Shown: positions 44,495 through 53,843, numbered from the stretch's first letter. The stretch: 64,000 nt of DNA from Agromyces cavernae (GCF_021044935.1 NZ_JAJNMP010000001.1:682001-746000); one strand, 5' to 3'. Program-made: numbers and translations. Notes: generated from the letters alone by a model not told the origin.

Positions 44495-45988
44495 ATGGAA
44501 GAACCGCCCCCGCACCCGCTGCAACCGCTCGAGCGCGATCTCGACGCGCTGCGTGCGGCGTGGGGCGACGCGATGCCCGCCTTCGGCGCGCTTCCCGGCG
44601 GTGCGCAGGTCGAGCTCGAGCAGATGAGCGATTCGGGCCTCGTCGCGGTGACCGACCTGATCGCCCGCGTACGTCGCGACGCCGATGCGCTGCTCGTGAG
44701 GGTCGGCAACGAGGTTGCCCGGCGGTCCGGCCCCGAGTTCGGCGACACCGGCCTGGCGAAGAAGCAGGGGTTCCACAACGCCGCCCGACTGCTCGCGGCA
44801 TCGACCGGTGGGTCGCGCGGTGAGGCGTCCCGGCTCATCGCTGTGGGGGCCGCCACCGCGGAGCGGCAGTCGTTCACCGGCGAATATCGACCGTCCGCAC
44901 ATCCGCACGTCGCTACCGCGCTCGCAGCCGCTGCGATCAGCACCGAGGCCGCGGCCGCGATCACCTCGATGCTCGACCGCGTGGGTGTCCGCGCAGATCC
45001 GGCGCTCGCCGATATCACCGAGACCGCGTTGGTCGAACTGGCGGTCGTCGCACCGCTCGAGCTCGTCGTCCGCGGAGTACGCGAGGCAGAGGCTCGACTC
45101 GACCAAGACGGTGTTGAACCACGAGAAGACGTGCTCAGGGGTCAACGATCGCTGACGATGTTCGAATCCGGCGGCATGCTGCACCTGCGGGCTCGTCTCG
45201 ACCCAGAGACCGGTGCCCCGATCAAGGCGGCGATCGAAGCCCTCGTGAGCGATGTGCTGCGCCGTCGCGAACGGGTGCCGGGTGCCGACGCAGCGGTGGC
45301 GAGCGTGAGTCCGGGCGCCGAGACCGGCGACGCCTTCGACGCGTTCGTGCGTGACGGTTACGTGCGTGATGGTTCTGGGTGTGCTGGGCCCGTGATCGAC
45401 GACGACCGCACGATCCCCCAGCTCCAGGCCGACGCGCTCGCTGCACTGGCACGGCATGCGCTCGGCTGCACGCAGACCTCGACGCCGCTCGCGAAGACCA
45501 CGGTCATCGTACGCATGAACCTCGAAACGCTCGTCGACGGCGTCGGGCACGCTGCGATCGACGGTCTCGACCAGCCGATCGCCGCATCGACCGCGAGACG
45601 GTTGGCCGCCGACGCCGAAGTCATCCCCGTCGTCCTCGGCGGCGAACGCATGCCGCTCGACCTCGGGCGGGCAGCACGGCTCTTCACCAAGGCGCAACGT
45701 CTCGCACTCGGCGAGCGCGACGGCGGGTGCGCGTCATGCGGCCAGAACATCGGATATGTCGAGGCGCACCACATCCGCTGGTGGGAGCGCGACGCCGGCC
45801 CGACCGACCTCGCCAACGGGGTGCTGCTCTGTTCGTTCTGTCATCACCGCATGCATCGCGAGAACTGGGGCATTCGCGCCACTCGAGATTCGGTGTGGTT
45901 CATCCCGCCGCCGCACATCGATCCCGCCCGCACGCCCCGCCTGGGCGGAAGAGCGAGGTTCGAGCTGGCCGGCACCCGCGCCGCCTGA
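44495..45988 (+). CDS. DUF222/HNH endonuclease (13E12-repeat-type)
   Basis: 497 residues. The N-terminal DUF222 domain (LEQMSDSGLVAVTDLIARVRRDADAL, LAKKQGFHNAARLLAASTGGSRGEASRL) is followed by a C-terminal HNH nuclease with CASCGQNIGYVEAHHIRWW and LLCSFCHHRMHRENW, where CxxC pairs bind zinc and EAHHI supplies the catalytic His. This family is highly multiplied in Actinobacteria, often with variable copies, and may be a selfish or recombination-related nuclease. The ATG at 44495 has a weak site. An 18-bp repeat array with stop codons begins at its C-terminus. Confidence 0.9.
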   Translation: MEEPPPHPLQPLERDLDALRAAWGDAMPAFGALPGGAQVELEQMSDSGLVAVTDLIARVRRDADALLVRVGNEVARRSGPEFGDTGLAKKQGFHNAARLLAASTGGSRGEASRLIAVGAATAERQSFTGEYRPSAHPHVATALAAAAISTEAAAAITSMLDRVGVRADPALADITETALVELAVVAPLELVVRGVREAEARLDQDGVEPREDVLRGQRSLTMFESGGMLHLRARLDPETGAPIKAAIEALVSDVLRRRERVPGADAAVASVSPGAETGDAFDAFVRDGYVRDGSGCAGPVIDDDRTIPQLQADALAALARHALGCTQTSTPLAKTTVIVRMNLETLVDGVGHAAIDGLDQPIAASTARRLAADAEVIPVVLGGERMPLDLGRAARLFTKAQRLALGERDGGCASCGQNIGYVEAHHIRWWERDAGPTDLANGVLLCSFCHHRMHRENWGIRATRDSVWFIPPPHIDPARTPRLGGRARFELAGTRAA

Positions 45989-46092
45989 GCCATGTGCGCC
46001 GCCTGAGCCAAGCGCGCCGACTGAGTCGCCCGCGCCGTCTGAACCGACCCGTGCCGACTGAGTCGCATCGTGCCGTCTGAGTCGACTGCGCC
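45974..46092 (+). repeat. Tandem 18-19 bp repeat array with regularly spaced TGA
   Basis: Six units of the form CGCCGNCTGAGNC follow each other. Their TGA triplets lie at 45986, 46004, 46022, 46040, 46059 and 46078 (spacing 18, 18, 18, 19, 19). The first is the stop of the HNH gene and the next three are in the same frame. In the frame one base earlier the array would encode a Pro/Glu/Ser/Ala tail (PPEPCA, PPEPSA, PTESPA, PSEPTR). Confidence 0.88.
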
Positions 46093-46186
46093 CGACGAGC
46101 GGTGCAGCTGTAACGCCCGGCGAGGGCGAGGGTGAGGGCGCCGCGCCCCGAGGTTGCCCGATCCCCGAGGATCTCCGCCCGAGACC

Positions 46187-47470
46187 TCAGCCCCCGACGA
46201 CAGCCGGCTCCGGCAGCACGCGCGCGAACATGCGGTCGAACACGGCGGCCCGATCGAACTGCAGTGCGTGTGCGCGAGCGCGCTCGGCGAGGGCTCGCAC
46301 CTCGTCGGCCGGCATCGCCACGGCCTCGTCGATCGCCCGCGCGATCGCATCGGGGTCGTCGACCGGGATCATGCTGGCGTGTCCGCCCGCGGCCTCGCCG
46401 ATGCCGCCGGTGTCGCACGTGATCACGGGCCCACCGCCCGCGAGCATCTGCTCGGCGATCGCGATGCCGAACGTCTCGACGAACTCCGGCCGCGGCTTGC
46501 TCGGCAGCACGAAGGCCGCGCACCCCGCCATGAGGTAGGGCTTCTCGGCGTCGCCCACGTCATCGAGGAAATCGATGAGCGATGCGGCATCCGATTCGGC
46601 GGCCTGCGCGCGCAATTCGGCCTCCTCAGGCCCGCGGCCGACGATCACGAGCCGGTGCCCGGCGCGTGCGCCGCTGCGCTCGAACCCGCGGATGAGGTCG
46701 TCGACGCCCTTCGCCCGTGCGAGCCGCGAGAGGAACAGCACATACGACCCGCGTGCGAGCCCGCGCGCCGCGAGCACCCGATCGACCTCGGCTTCGTCGA
46801 GGTCGAGGTACGGCGTCGAATCGATCGCAGGATACGAGATGCCCACTCGGGCGCGGCACTGCGCGGCGAAGCTCGTACCGTGCAGCGCGTCGACCTCGGC
46901 GGCCGATTCCACGATCAGCTCGCGCGTGTACTGCGAGACGGCGACGCAGTGATCCTGCGCGAGGTAGCTCGACAGCACATGGGCGGCGGCGCCGAATCGT
47001 CCCTCGGCGACGGCCTGGCGCACGACGTTCGTGACATCCGACCCGACCGCCTCGGCGATCGTCGTGACGTTCACCGGTAGCCCGGTACTCCACGCGACGC
47101 GCAGCGCGTCGGCGACCGCGACCGTGTGCGGGCTGAGGTACAGCGAGAGGCACACGGTGGGGACTCCGTCGGTGAAGAGCTCGACGAGCCGGCCGACGAT
47201 GCCCGCGAGGTAGCGCCCGTCGGGCACCTTGTAGTCGCCGACAGGCTCGGGTCGCTCGACCGTGATACCCGGGCTGTACGGCAGCACGCGGTCGAGCGGT
47301 TTGAGCGGCAGCCCTGCTGTCTCGAGCCGCTCGACGGGCCACGTGACGATGCGCACATCCGTGAAGCCGCGTTCGAGCGCGGTCTCGGCGAGGTTGCGCG
47401 CCTCGACCGAGTGCCCGCAGATCACGGGATCGGCTCGCACGATGATGACGAGTCTGGTCGGCCTGTTCAT
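46187..47470 (-). CDS. GT4-family glycosyltransferase
   Basis: 427 residues from the ATG at 47470, which has an AGGGGG site. The N-terminal half binds acceptor (IIVRADPVICGHSVEARNLAE). The C-terminal half has FLSRLARAKGVDDLIRGFERSG, IVGRGPEEAELRAQA and EFVETFGIAIAEQMLAGGGPVIT, with the GT4 E-x7-E motif in PEFVETFGIAIAEQ. It should transfer a sugar from a nucleotide donor. It follows the GH92 gene on the same strand with a 56-bp gap, a rare neighbour pair. Confidence 0.9.
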   Translation of the reverse strand: MNRPTRLVIIVRADPVICGHSVEARNLAETALERGFTDVRIVTWPVERLETAGLPLKPLDRVLPYSPGITVERPEPVGDYKVPDGRYLAGIVGRLVELFTDGVPTVCLSLYLSPHTVAVADALRVAWSTGLPVNVTTIAEAVGSDVTNVVRQAVAEGRFGAAAHVLSSYLAQDHCVAVSQYTRELIVESAAEVDALHGTSFAAQCRARVGISYPAIDSTPYLDLDEAEVDRVLAARGLARGSYVLFLSRLARAKGVDDLIRGFERSGARAGHRLVIVGRGPEEAELRAQAAESDAASLIDFLDDVGDAEKPYLMAGCAAFVLPSKPRPEFVETFGIAIAEQMLAGGGPVITCDTGGIGEAAGGHASMIPVDDPDAIARAIDEAVAMPADEVRALAERARAHALQFDRAAVFDRMFARVLPEPAVVGG

Positions 47471-47526
47471 GGTGTCCCCCTTTGGTGCGGTCCGGTTTCG
47501 GGAGGCGGTCGTGGAGTGCCGCCGGT

Positions 47527-49758
47527 TCAGGTGACGGATGTCCCGGCCGACGGTGGTCGCTCGAGCGTTCCCCAGTCGCTCGGTTCGGGCCCGAGCTCGA
47601 TGAGCAGGCTGCCGCCGTGGTGCACCTCGTTGCCCCGCAACCACGTTCGTGCGAGCGGGGCACCGTTGAACTCGACCGACTGCACGAACTGCGGCGGGCC
47701 GTCGCGCCGCGGTTCGACGAAGCCGCGGGTCTCGATCGTGATCGCATCGCCGCCGAGCACGCGGATGCGCGACTCGGCGAACGAGGGCGTGCCGATGAGG
47801 AACAGGTTCTGTCCGGCCACCGGGAACAGCCCGAGCGAGGCCCACACGTACCACGAGCTCAGCCCGCCCGAGTCGTCGTTGCCGGGCAGCCCGCCGCGCC
47901 CCGTGCCGAACTGCTGCTGGATCGCCGCGTGCACGATCTCGGCGGTGCGGTCGGGTCGGCCCGCGTAGTAGTACGCCCAGGGCGCCTCCATGTCGGGCTC
48001 GTTGTTCAGGCCCTCGAACCGGCCGAGGGCGTAGCCCGCGGCCATCTCCGGGGCATCCGGTCGCACGCCGGGCTGACGCACGGGCGGCGCGCCGAACCCG
48101 AAGAACCGGTCGAGCAGGCTGACGAACGCGTCGTCGCCGCCCGCGAGGGCGATGCGCCCGGCCATGTCATGCAGCAGTCGGAACGAGTAGTTCCACTTGC
48201 CGCCCTCGTAGAACGTCGAATCCTTGAGCAGCCCGGATGACCCGTCGAACGCGTTCACCCAACGCCCCGCCAGCGCCTCGAACTCTTCTGCGAGCGCACG
48301 GTCCCCGACGCGACGGGCGACCTTCGCGGTGCACCAGTATCCGAACGCGACATCGAGCGTGTGGCTGATGGGGTGCGCCTCGCCGTGCAGCAGGAAGTCT
48401 TCGCCGTAGGTGCGGCGCAGGTCGTTGTGCATGTGCACGAGCGCCCAGTCCCAGTCGATGCCCTCGACGCCGAGCTGGCAGAGATCGGCGAGGAACGTCT
48501 GCGCGAGCGCACTGCCCTGCCGCGAGAACCGGTCGCTGCCACGCGCCATGCGATAGCCGATCGGAAAGTTGCCCTCCTCCTCGCAGATGGTGAGCAGGGC
48601 GTTCGCGAGTTCGACGGCGCGGTCGGGCGCGAGCGTCGTGAGCAGCGGGAGCTGGGTGCGGTAGATGTCCCACATCGTCGAGAGGTCGAACACGAACGGC
48701 CCGCCGGTCGGCCAGAACGGACTCTCGTCGGGCGCGAGGCACGGCTTGATGAGCGAGTGGTAGAGCGCGGTCGAGAACACGGTCTGCCGGTCCGTCGACG
48801 GCGTGTCGACGCGGATCGCCTGCAGGTGCTTCTTCCACGCTTTCGCTGTGCGGTCGCGGCGCCGGCCGAACCGCGCCGGGCCGATGCCGCAGTCGGCGAC
48901 GAGGTTCGCGCGCGCCTGCTCGACGCCGCGCAGCGAGAATCCGAAGCGCAGCTCGATCGACTGCCCGGGCTCGGCCGGGCCCGCCCACATGAGCCCGAAG
49001 CTCCGCAGCGTCGTCGGGCGGATGTGATCGAAGTCGAGGCGGGTGCCGCCCGGCATGAGCCGCCGGTCGTACCAGAGCATCTGCCGCCACTGCGGGGCAT
49101 CGCACTCCACGTGCACCGCGAGCGGCGCACCCTCGACGACGATCTCGCCCTGCGCGACACCGGGGGAGATCGACTGCAGGTGAGCGCGCAGCGGAATGGT
49201 CGACCCGAACGGGATCGCGAGGCCGCCGAGCGAGAAGTCGATCACGATGCGGGCGTTCCGGTGACGGGGGAACGTGTAGCGATGCACCGCGCTCTTCGGC
49301 CCGACCGTGATCTCGGCTCGGATGCCCGCGTCGCCGATGCCCGGGTCGGCGTCGTCGCGCAGGGTCGCGGCGTAATACCCGGGCCTCGCCTCCTCGTCGA
49401 CGAGGTCCCAGGTGCGGCCGAGCTCGTCGAGCGCCAGCGTCATCGGAGTCACCCTGAAGTAGTTGTAGTACTTGCGGATCGCGCCCGTGCCCGACTGCTG
49501 GAAGTGCGTGAACCCCGACGCGAGCGGTCGGTCGTGGATCGTCTCGGGCACACCCTCGGTCGAGAGGTCATAGCTGCCGTACCCGGTGGGATATGCGCCC
49601 GAGTACGCACACGCCGACACCATGCCGAACGGATGCGTCGCACCGGGGTGCGTGTTTCCCACCTGCGGTTTCGGCCACCACCAGCCGGCCGCGAGCCCGG
49701 TGGGAGACGGAAGGTCGGTGACCGCGGTTCCGATGAACGGGTCGACGCGCCCGATCAT
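47527..49758 (-). CDS. GH92 alpha-mannosidase-like glycoside hydrolase
   Basis: 743 residues from the ATG at 49758 (MIGRVDPFIGTAVTD). NTHPGATHPFGMVSACAYSG, TMWDIYRTQLPLLT and GLPGNDDSGGLSSWYVWASLGLFPVAG are the GH92 signatures; the last holds calcium- and acid-site residues (NDD). GH92 enzymes are exo-acting, calcium-dependent inverting alpha-mannosidases, usually 1,2-specific. No signal peptide is present, so the enzyme is either cytoplasmic or exported by another route. The upstream frame to 49809 is probably not used. Its glycosyltransferase neighbour suggests handling of mannosylated cell-envelope material. Confidence 0.93.
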   Translation of the reverse strand: MIGRVDPFIGTAVTDLPSPTGLAAGWWWPKPQVGNTHPGATHPFGMVSACAYSGAYPTGYGSYDLSTEGVPETIHDRPLASGFTHFQQSGTGAIRKYYNYFRVTPMTLALDELGRTWDLVDEEARPGYYAATLRDDADPGIGDAGIRAEITVGPKSAVHRYTFPRHRNARIVIDFSLGGLAIPFGSTIPLRAHLQSISPGVAQGEIVVEGAPLAVHVECDAPQWRQMLWYDRRLMPGGTRLDFDHIRPTTLRSFGLMWAGPAEPGQSIELRFGFSLRGVEQARANLVADCGIGPARFGRRRDRTAKAWKKHLQAIRVDTPSTDRQTVFSTALYHSLIKPCLAPDESPFWPTGGPFVFDLSTMWDIYRTQLPLLTTLAPDRAVELANALLTICEEEGNFPIGYRMARGSDRFSRQGSALAQTFLADLCQLGVEGIDWDWALVHMHNDLRRTYGEDFLLHGEAHPISHTLDVAFGYWCTAKVARRVGDRALAEEFEALAGRWVNAFDGSSGLLKDSTFYEGGKWNYSFRLLHDMAGRIALAGGDDAFVSLLDRFFGFGAPPVRQPGVRPDAPEMAAGYALGRFEGLNNEPDMEAPWAYYYAGRPDRTAEIVHAAIQQQFGTGRGGLPGNDDSGGLSSWYVWASLGLFPVAGQNLFLIGTPSFAESRIRVLGGDAITIETRGFVEPRRDGPPQFVQSVEFNGAPLARTWLRGNEVHHGGSLLIELGPEPSDWGTLERPPSAGTSVT

Positions 49759-49975
49759 ACGGATGCCCCAGCCACGTCGCCGGTCGTGCGTGCCGCCTGC
49801 CCCATGCAAGGACGGTATGCGCCGCCCGTGACCGGGGCGTTACGAGGGTGTGACGTTTGCAACCGCTGCGTGGCGTATCGGTGGGCCGAGTGCGTGCGGG
49901 TACCCTGAGCGCGACGCGCCGTCATCGCCGTGCGGTCACGGTTCGAATCGAGCGCGAGACGTGGAGGTCCGCGAG
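49759..49975. other. Divergent promoter region of GH92 and collagen-like genes
   Basis: This 217-bp gap has no gene. A GTGGAGG ribosome site precedes the collagen-like ATG. TGACGTTTGCAACCG (about 49850-49864) is AT-richer than its surroundings and may hold a promoter or operator. Confidence 0.4.
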
Positions 49976-50701
49976 ATGAGCGACGATCGCAACCCGGCAG
50001 GCTCAGCGCCCGAGGCTTCGCCGGCGCCATCGGCGGCCGAGGCAGCAGCCGCGCAACCCGCGACCGTGAGCCGGACGATGCTCATCTGGTTCGGCATCGG
50101 GATCGTCGTGCTGTCATTCGTCGCGGCGTTCCTCGGCTCGACGCTCGCGGGGTCGGCTGAACCCAGTGCCGCCGTCGCGACACCGGCCCCGGCGCCGACG
50201 ATCGACGAGGACGACCGGGCAGCGTACGAGGAGGCGATCGAGGAGATCCTTCCCGCCGGCGCCGCGGTTCGTGCCGGAACCGGGGTTCCGGAATCTGGCA
50301 AGGGGTACGACGGCGAGGTGTACATCGACATCTCGACATCCGACGTGTACCTGTTCCGGGATGGGGATTGGACGCTCGCCGGCAACATCCGTGCCGAGGC
50401 GGCCGAGAACCTCACCGGCGCGACCGGCGCAGCCGGTGCACCTGGTGCGACCGGTGCGACGGGTGCCACGGGTGCGACCGGTGCGACGGGTGAGACCGGC
50501 GCTCCCGGAGCGCCCGGAGCCCCGGGCACGCAGCTGAACCTCGGTGTCGGCGCGCCGCAGAACGACACCTGCACGGCCGACGGCGATGTCTATATCGACA
50601 CCGCGACTGTGGCCTTCTATCAATGCAGCTCCGGCGCGTGGGTGTTGTACGGCCCCTTTCCCACTCCGTCGATGCCGACTGTGGAGCCCGGTGAGGGCTG
50701 A
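49976..50701 (+). CDS. Membrane-anchored collagen-like protein
   Basis: 241 residues. A short cytoplasmic part is followed by one membrane helix (MLIWFGIGIVVLSFVAAFLG), an external linker with YDGEVYIDISTSDVYLFRDGDW, then twelve Gly-X-Y triplets (GAT/GAP/GAA/GET) and a C-terminal segment that repeats the first theme: DGDVYIDTATVAFYQCSSGAW. The two YID motifs flank the collagen-like stretch and look like a duplicated beta element. The triple helix would trimerise the protein outside the cell. Function unknown. Confidence 0.85.
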   Translation: MSDDRNPAGSAPEASPAPSAAEAAAAQPATVSRTMLIWFGIGIVVLSFVAAFLGSTLAGSAEPSAAVATPAPAPTIDEDDRAAYEEAIEEILPAGAAVRAGTGVPESGKGYDGEVYIDISTSDVYLFRDGDWTLAGNIRAEAAENLTGATGAAGAPGATGATGATGATGATGETGAPGAPGAPGTQLNLGVGAPQNDTCTADGDVYIDTATVAFYQCSSGAWVLYGPFPTPSMPTVEPGEG

Positions 50702-50739
50702 TCCGCGCGCCGCTCGAGCGAACGTGGAACCATGGTGGT

Positions 50740-52419
50740 GTGACGGTCGAACCCCGATCGGGGTCGCAGCAGGGCGGGATCGAGTCCGCACGTCGCGCGT
50801 ACGAACGCCGTGACTGGCGTGCCGCGGTCGACGGGCTCGAGCAGGCCCGCGTGGGCGGTGACCTGTCGGCCGACGACCTGTACACGCTCGCGAATGCCGC
50901 CTGGTGGCTCGGTGAGGTCGACCGCTCGATCGATGCCGGCGAAGCGGCGTACCGACGGTTCCTCCAGGCCGACGATGCGACCAAGGCGGCGATGTCGGCC
51001 ATGTGGGTGGCGATGAACCTGCTGCTCCGCGGCGACGACACGCTGGGATCCGGCTGGATGCGACGCGCCGTGCGCCTCGTCGAGGAGCGACCCGACACGG
51101 TGGAACACCACTACCTGCGCTACGTCGCTGACGTGGAGACCCGTATCGACACGGCGGGCGCGCTCGCCGACGCCGAGTTCGAGGCGCTCGTCGCCGCGGC
51201 TCGCGACCTCCACGTGCAGGGGCGGCGGTTCGGTGATTTCAACCTCGTCGCCGCGGGCTCGGTGGCCGAGGGGCGCATCCTCCTGAAACGCGGCCGCGTC
51301 GGTGAGGCCCTGGGGCTGCTCGACGAGGCGATGCTGACCGTGCTGCACGACGAGATGATGCCCGAGTGGGCCGGCAACGTGTACTGCCACCTCATGACGG
51401 CCTGGTACGAGATCGGTGAGCTCGACCGCGCGAAGGGTTGGACCGAGGCGACGGAATCGTGGCTCGAGACGATCCCGTCGGCCGTGCTCTTCCGCGGAAT
51501 CTGCCGCGTGCACCGCTCGCAGGTGCTGCAGGCGCTCGGCTCGTGGGACCGGGCCGCAGTGGAGGCGCAGCAGGTCTGTGTCGAACTCGACGCCATCGCA
51601 CCCGACACGGCGGCCGAGGGTCACTACCAACTCGGCGACCTCGCTCGCCTGCGCGGCGACCATCGTGCGGCGAGGGCGGCGTACCTCGAAGCGCACGGCG
51701 CGGGCAGGGACCCCCAACCGGGCATGGCGTTGCTGCGCCTGGCGGAAGGACGCGACGACCTCGCGCTCACCGGCATCCGTGCGGCGATCGTCGCCGCAGC
51801 GGGTGACCCCCTCGCCTGCGTGCCATTGCAGGCGGCGCACGTCCAGATCGCCCTCGCCGCCGGTGAGCTCGCCGAGGCCGACGAAGCGTGCGCGTTCCTC
51901 GAGGCGATGGCCGAAGGCTACGGAACGCCGGGATTCGTGAACGAGGCGCGAACGGCGCGGGGCCGCGTCGAGCTCGGACGCGACCGCTTCGACGCAGCGC
52001 TCCCGTCGCTGCGCGAGGCGTGCGCCGGATGGCGCGCGGTCGGCGCCGTCTACGATGGCGCCACGGCGCGCGTGCTGCTCGCCGAGGCCTACCGGGGACT
52101 CGGTGATGACGATGCCGCGTCGATCGAGCTCGAGGCCGCCGCTGCGGGGTTCGACCGACTCGGCATCCCGGCCTCAGTCCGACCGGGGTGGCGGTCCTTC
52201 GACCTTCCGCCCGATGGCCTCACCGCACGCGAAGTCGAGGTGCTCGCGCTCGTGGCCACCGGGAGGTCGAATCGTGATGTGGCGCGTGCGCTCACGCTGA
52301 GCGAGAAGACGGTCGCCCGTCACCTGTCGAACATCTACGCCAAGATCGGCGCGGACTCCCGCACCGAGGCGGCGGCCTACGCGTTCCGGCACCGCATCGG
52401 CGCGGCGCCCGATCGCTGA
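50740..52419 (+). CDS. LuxR-family regulator with TPR-like N-terminal domain
   Basis: 559 residues from a GTG at 50740. Residues 15-480 form helical TPR-like repeats (ARRAYERRDWRAAVDGLEQA, TLANAAWWLGEVDRSIDAGEAAYRRF, and so on). The C-terminus is a LuxR helix-turn-helix: LTAREVEVLALVATGRSNRDVA and TLSEKTVARHLSNIYAKIG. No ATPase domain is present, unlike LAL regulators. The TPR part may receive a protein or peptide signal. It is followed after 150 bp by the phenylacetate genes, but a separate operator there argues for independent control. Confidence 0.9.
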   Translation: MTVEPRSGSQQGGIESARRAYERRDWRAAVDGLEQARVGGDLSADDLYTLANAAWWLGEVDRSIDAGEAAYRRFLQADDATKAAMSAMWVAMNLLLRGDDTLGSGWMRRAVRLVEERPDTVEHHYLRYVADVETRIDTAGALADAEFEALVAAARDLHVQGRRFGDFNLVAAGSVAEGRILLKRGRVGEALGLLDEAMLTVLHDEMMPEWAGNVYCHLMTAWYEIGELDRAKGWTEATESWLETIPSAVLFRGICRVHRSQVLQALGSWDRAAVEAQQVCVELDAIAPDTAAEGHYQLGDLARLRGDHRAARAAYLEAHGAGRDPQPGMALLRLAEGRDDLALTGIRAAIVAAAGDPLACVPLQAAHVQIALAAGELAEADEACAFLEAMAEGYGTPGFVNEARTARGRVELGRDRFDAALPSLREACAGWRAVGAVYDGATARVLLAEAYRGLGDDDAASIELEAAAAGFDRLGIPASVRPGWRSFDLPPDGLTAREVEVLALVATGRSNRDVARALTLSEKTVARHLSNIYAKIGADSRTEAAAYAFRHRIGAAPDR

Positions 52420-52465
52420 GCTCGCGGCCGCCGGGTGGCGCACGGGACATCCGTTTGCCATAATT

Positions 52466-52487
52466 ACTACCTGAACGGTCGGTCAGG
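52466..52487 (+). promoter_or_regulatory. TetR/PaaR-like operator before the phenylacetate operon
   Basis: The 22-bp site begins ACTACCTGAA and ends CGGTCGGTCAGG, forming an inverted repeat (CCTGA...TCAGG). Against the actinobacterial PaaR consensus that I recall (ACT-N-ACCG-NN-CG-NN-CGGT-N-AGT) 13 of 16 fixed positions agree. It lies about 80 nt before the thiolase start. Confidence 0.6.
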
Positions 52488-52569
52488 AATTTCGACCGTG
52501 CGGATGCCGCGGACTCCTGCCTACGCTGGGAGCAGCGTTCCACAGACAGTGCGGTCAGGAGTGAGAACC

Positions 52570-53766
52570 ATGGCAGAGGCCTACCTCGTGAGCGGAGTGC
52601 GCACCCCGGTCGGGCGCTACGGCGGCGCGCTCGCGGGCGTGCGGCCCGACGACCTCGCCGCCCTCGTCGTGGGCGAACTGGTGCGGCGCACCGGGCTCGA
52701 CCAGGCCGGTGAGCTCGGGGCGATCGACGAGGTCATCCTCGGCGGCGCCAACCAGGCCGGCGAAGACAACCGCAACGTCGCGCGCATGTCGGTGCTGCTC
52801 GCCGGGCTGCCCGACGAGGTGCCCGGCATCACCGTGAACCGGCTCTGCGCGTCGGGCATGTCGGCGATCACGATGGCCGCCCAGGCGATCCGCGCCGGTG
52901 ACGCCGACCTCATCATCGCCGGCGGCGTCGAGTCGATGACCCGTGCCCCCTGGGTGCAGGCGAAACCCGAGAAGGCGTGGGGGCGCCCGGGTGCGGCGTT
53001 CGACACGTCGATCGGCTGGCGGTTCCCCAACCCGAAGCTCGTCGCCCGCGACAAGGCGACGTTCTCGATGCCCGAGACCGCCGAAGAGGTCGCCCGCGTC
53101 GACGGCATCACACGAGACGAGGCCGACGCGTTCGCGCTGCGCTCGCAGCAGAAGGCGGTCGCCGCGATCGCGGGGGGCCGTTTCGAGGCCGAGATCGTGG
53201 GGGTGCCGACCCATCGCGGCGAGGTGCTCGTCGACGAGGGGCCGCGGCCCGAGACCACGCTCGAGGTGCTCGCCGGGCTGCGTCCGGTCGTGCACGGCGG
53301 ATCCGTCGTCACCGCCGGCAACTCGAGCGCACTGAACGACGGCGCCTCGGCGATCCTCGTCGCGAGCGCCGCCGCCGTCGAGCGCTACGGGCTCACACCG
53401 CGCGCCCGCGTCGTCGTCGGTTCGTCGGCCGGGCTCGCTCCCGAGATCATGGGACTCGGGCCCGTGCCCGCCAGCGAGAAGGCGCTCGAGCGCGCAGGCA
53501 TCGACCTCGACGACATCGGCTCGGTCGAGCTCAACGAGGCGTTCGCCACCCAATCGATCGCGTCGATGCGCCGCCTCGGGCTCGACCCCGAACGGGTGAA
53601 CGCCGACGGGGGAGCGATCGCGCTGGGACATCCGCTCGGCTCGTCCGGATCGCGACTCGTCGTGACCCTGCTCGGACGCATGGAACGCGAGCAGTCGCGC
53701 TACGGCCTGGCGACCATGTGCGTCGGCGTCGGCCAGGGCACGGCGCTCATCGTGGAGCGCGTGTGA
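52570..53766 (+). CDS. paaJ: Acetyl-CoA acyltransferase (thiolase), PaaJ-like
   Basis: 398 residues from the ATG at 52570. NRLCASGMSAITMAAQAI holds the acyl-accepting Cys, GGVESMTRAPW the second signature, and ELNEAFATQS, GGAIALGHPLGSSGSRL and MCVGVGQGTALIVE the catalytic His/Cys loop. With the hydratase, dehydrogenase and PaaZ genes downstream, the enzyme most likely cleaves 3-oxoadipyl-CoA and related intermediates of phenylacetate breakdown to acetyl- and succinyl-CoA. The stop TGATG overlaps a small duplicated ORF. Confidence 0.9.
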   Translation: MAEAYLVSGVRTPVGRYGGALAGVRPDDLAALVVGELVRRTGLDQAGELGAIDEVILGGANQAGEDNRNVARMSVLLAGLPDEVPGITVNRLCASGMSAITMAAQAIRAGDADLIIAGGVESMTRAPWVQAKPEKAWGRPGAAFDTSIGWRFPNPKLVARDKATFSMPETAEEVARVDGITRDEADAFALRSQQKAVAAIAGGRFEAEIVGVPTHRGEVLVDEGPRPETTLEVLAGLRPVVHGGSVVTAGNSSALNDGASAILVASAAAVERYGLTPRARVVVGSSAGLAPEIMGLGPVPASEKALERAGIDLDDIGSVELNEAFATQSIASMRRLGLDPERVNADGGAIALGHPLGSSGSRLVVTLLGRMEREQSRYGLATMCVGVGQGTALIVERV

Positions 53767-53843
53767 TGGGCGGCCAGCGACCATGTGCGTCGGCGTCGGG
53801 CTGCGCTCGTCACGGCACGGCGCTCATCGTGGAGCGCGTGTGA
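53766..53843 (+). CDS. 25-codon ORF created by duplication of the thiolase 3' end
   Basis: ATG at 53766 overlaps the thiolase TGA, and the TGA at 53841-53843 overlaps the hydratase ATG. The encoded peptide ends GTALIVERV, identical to the thiolase C-terminus. DNA from 53710 (GCGACCATGTGCGTCGGCGT) recurs at 53777, and the block at 53737-53772 recurs at 53814-53849. It is probably not functional as a protein but keeps ribosomes moving from thiolase to hydratase. Confidence 0.6.
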   Translation: MGGQRPCASASGCARHGTALIVERV

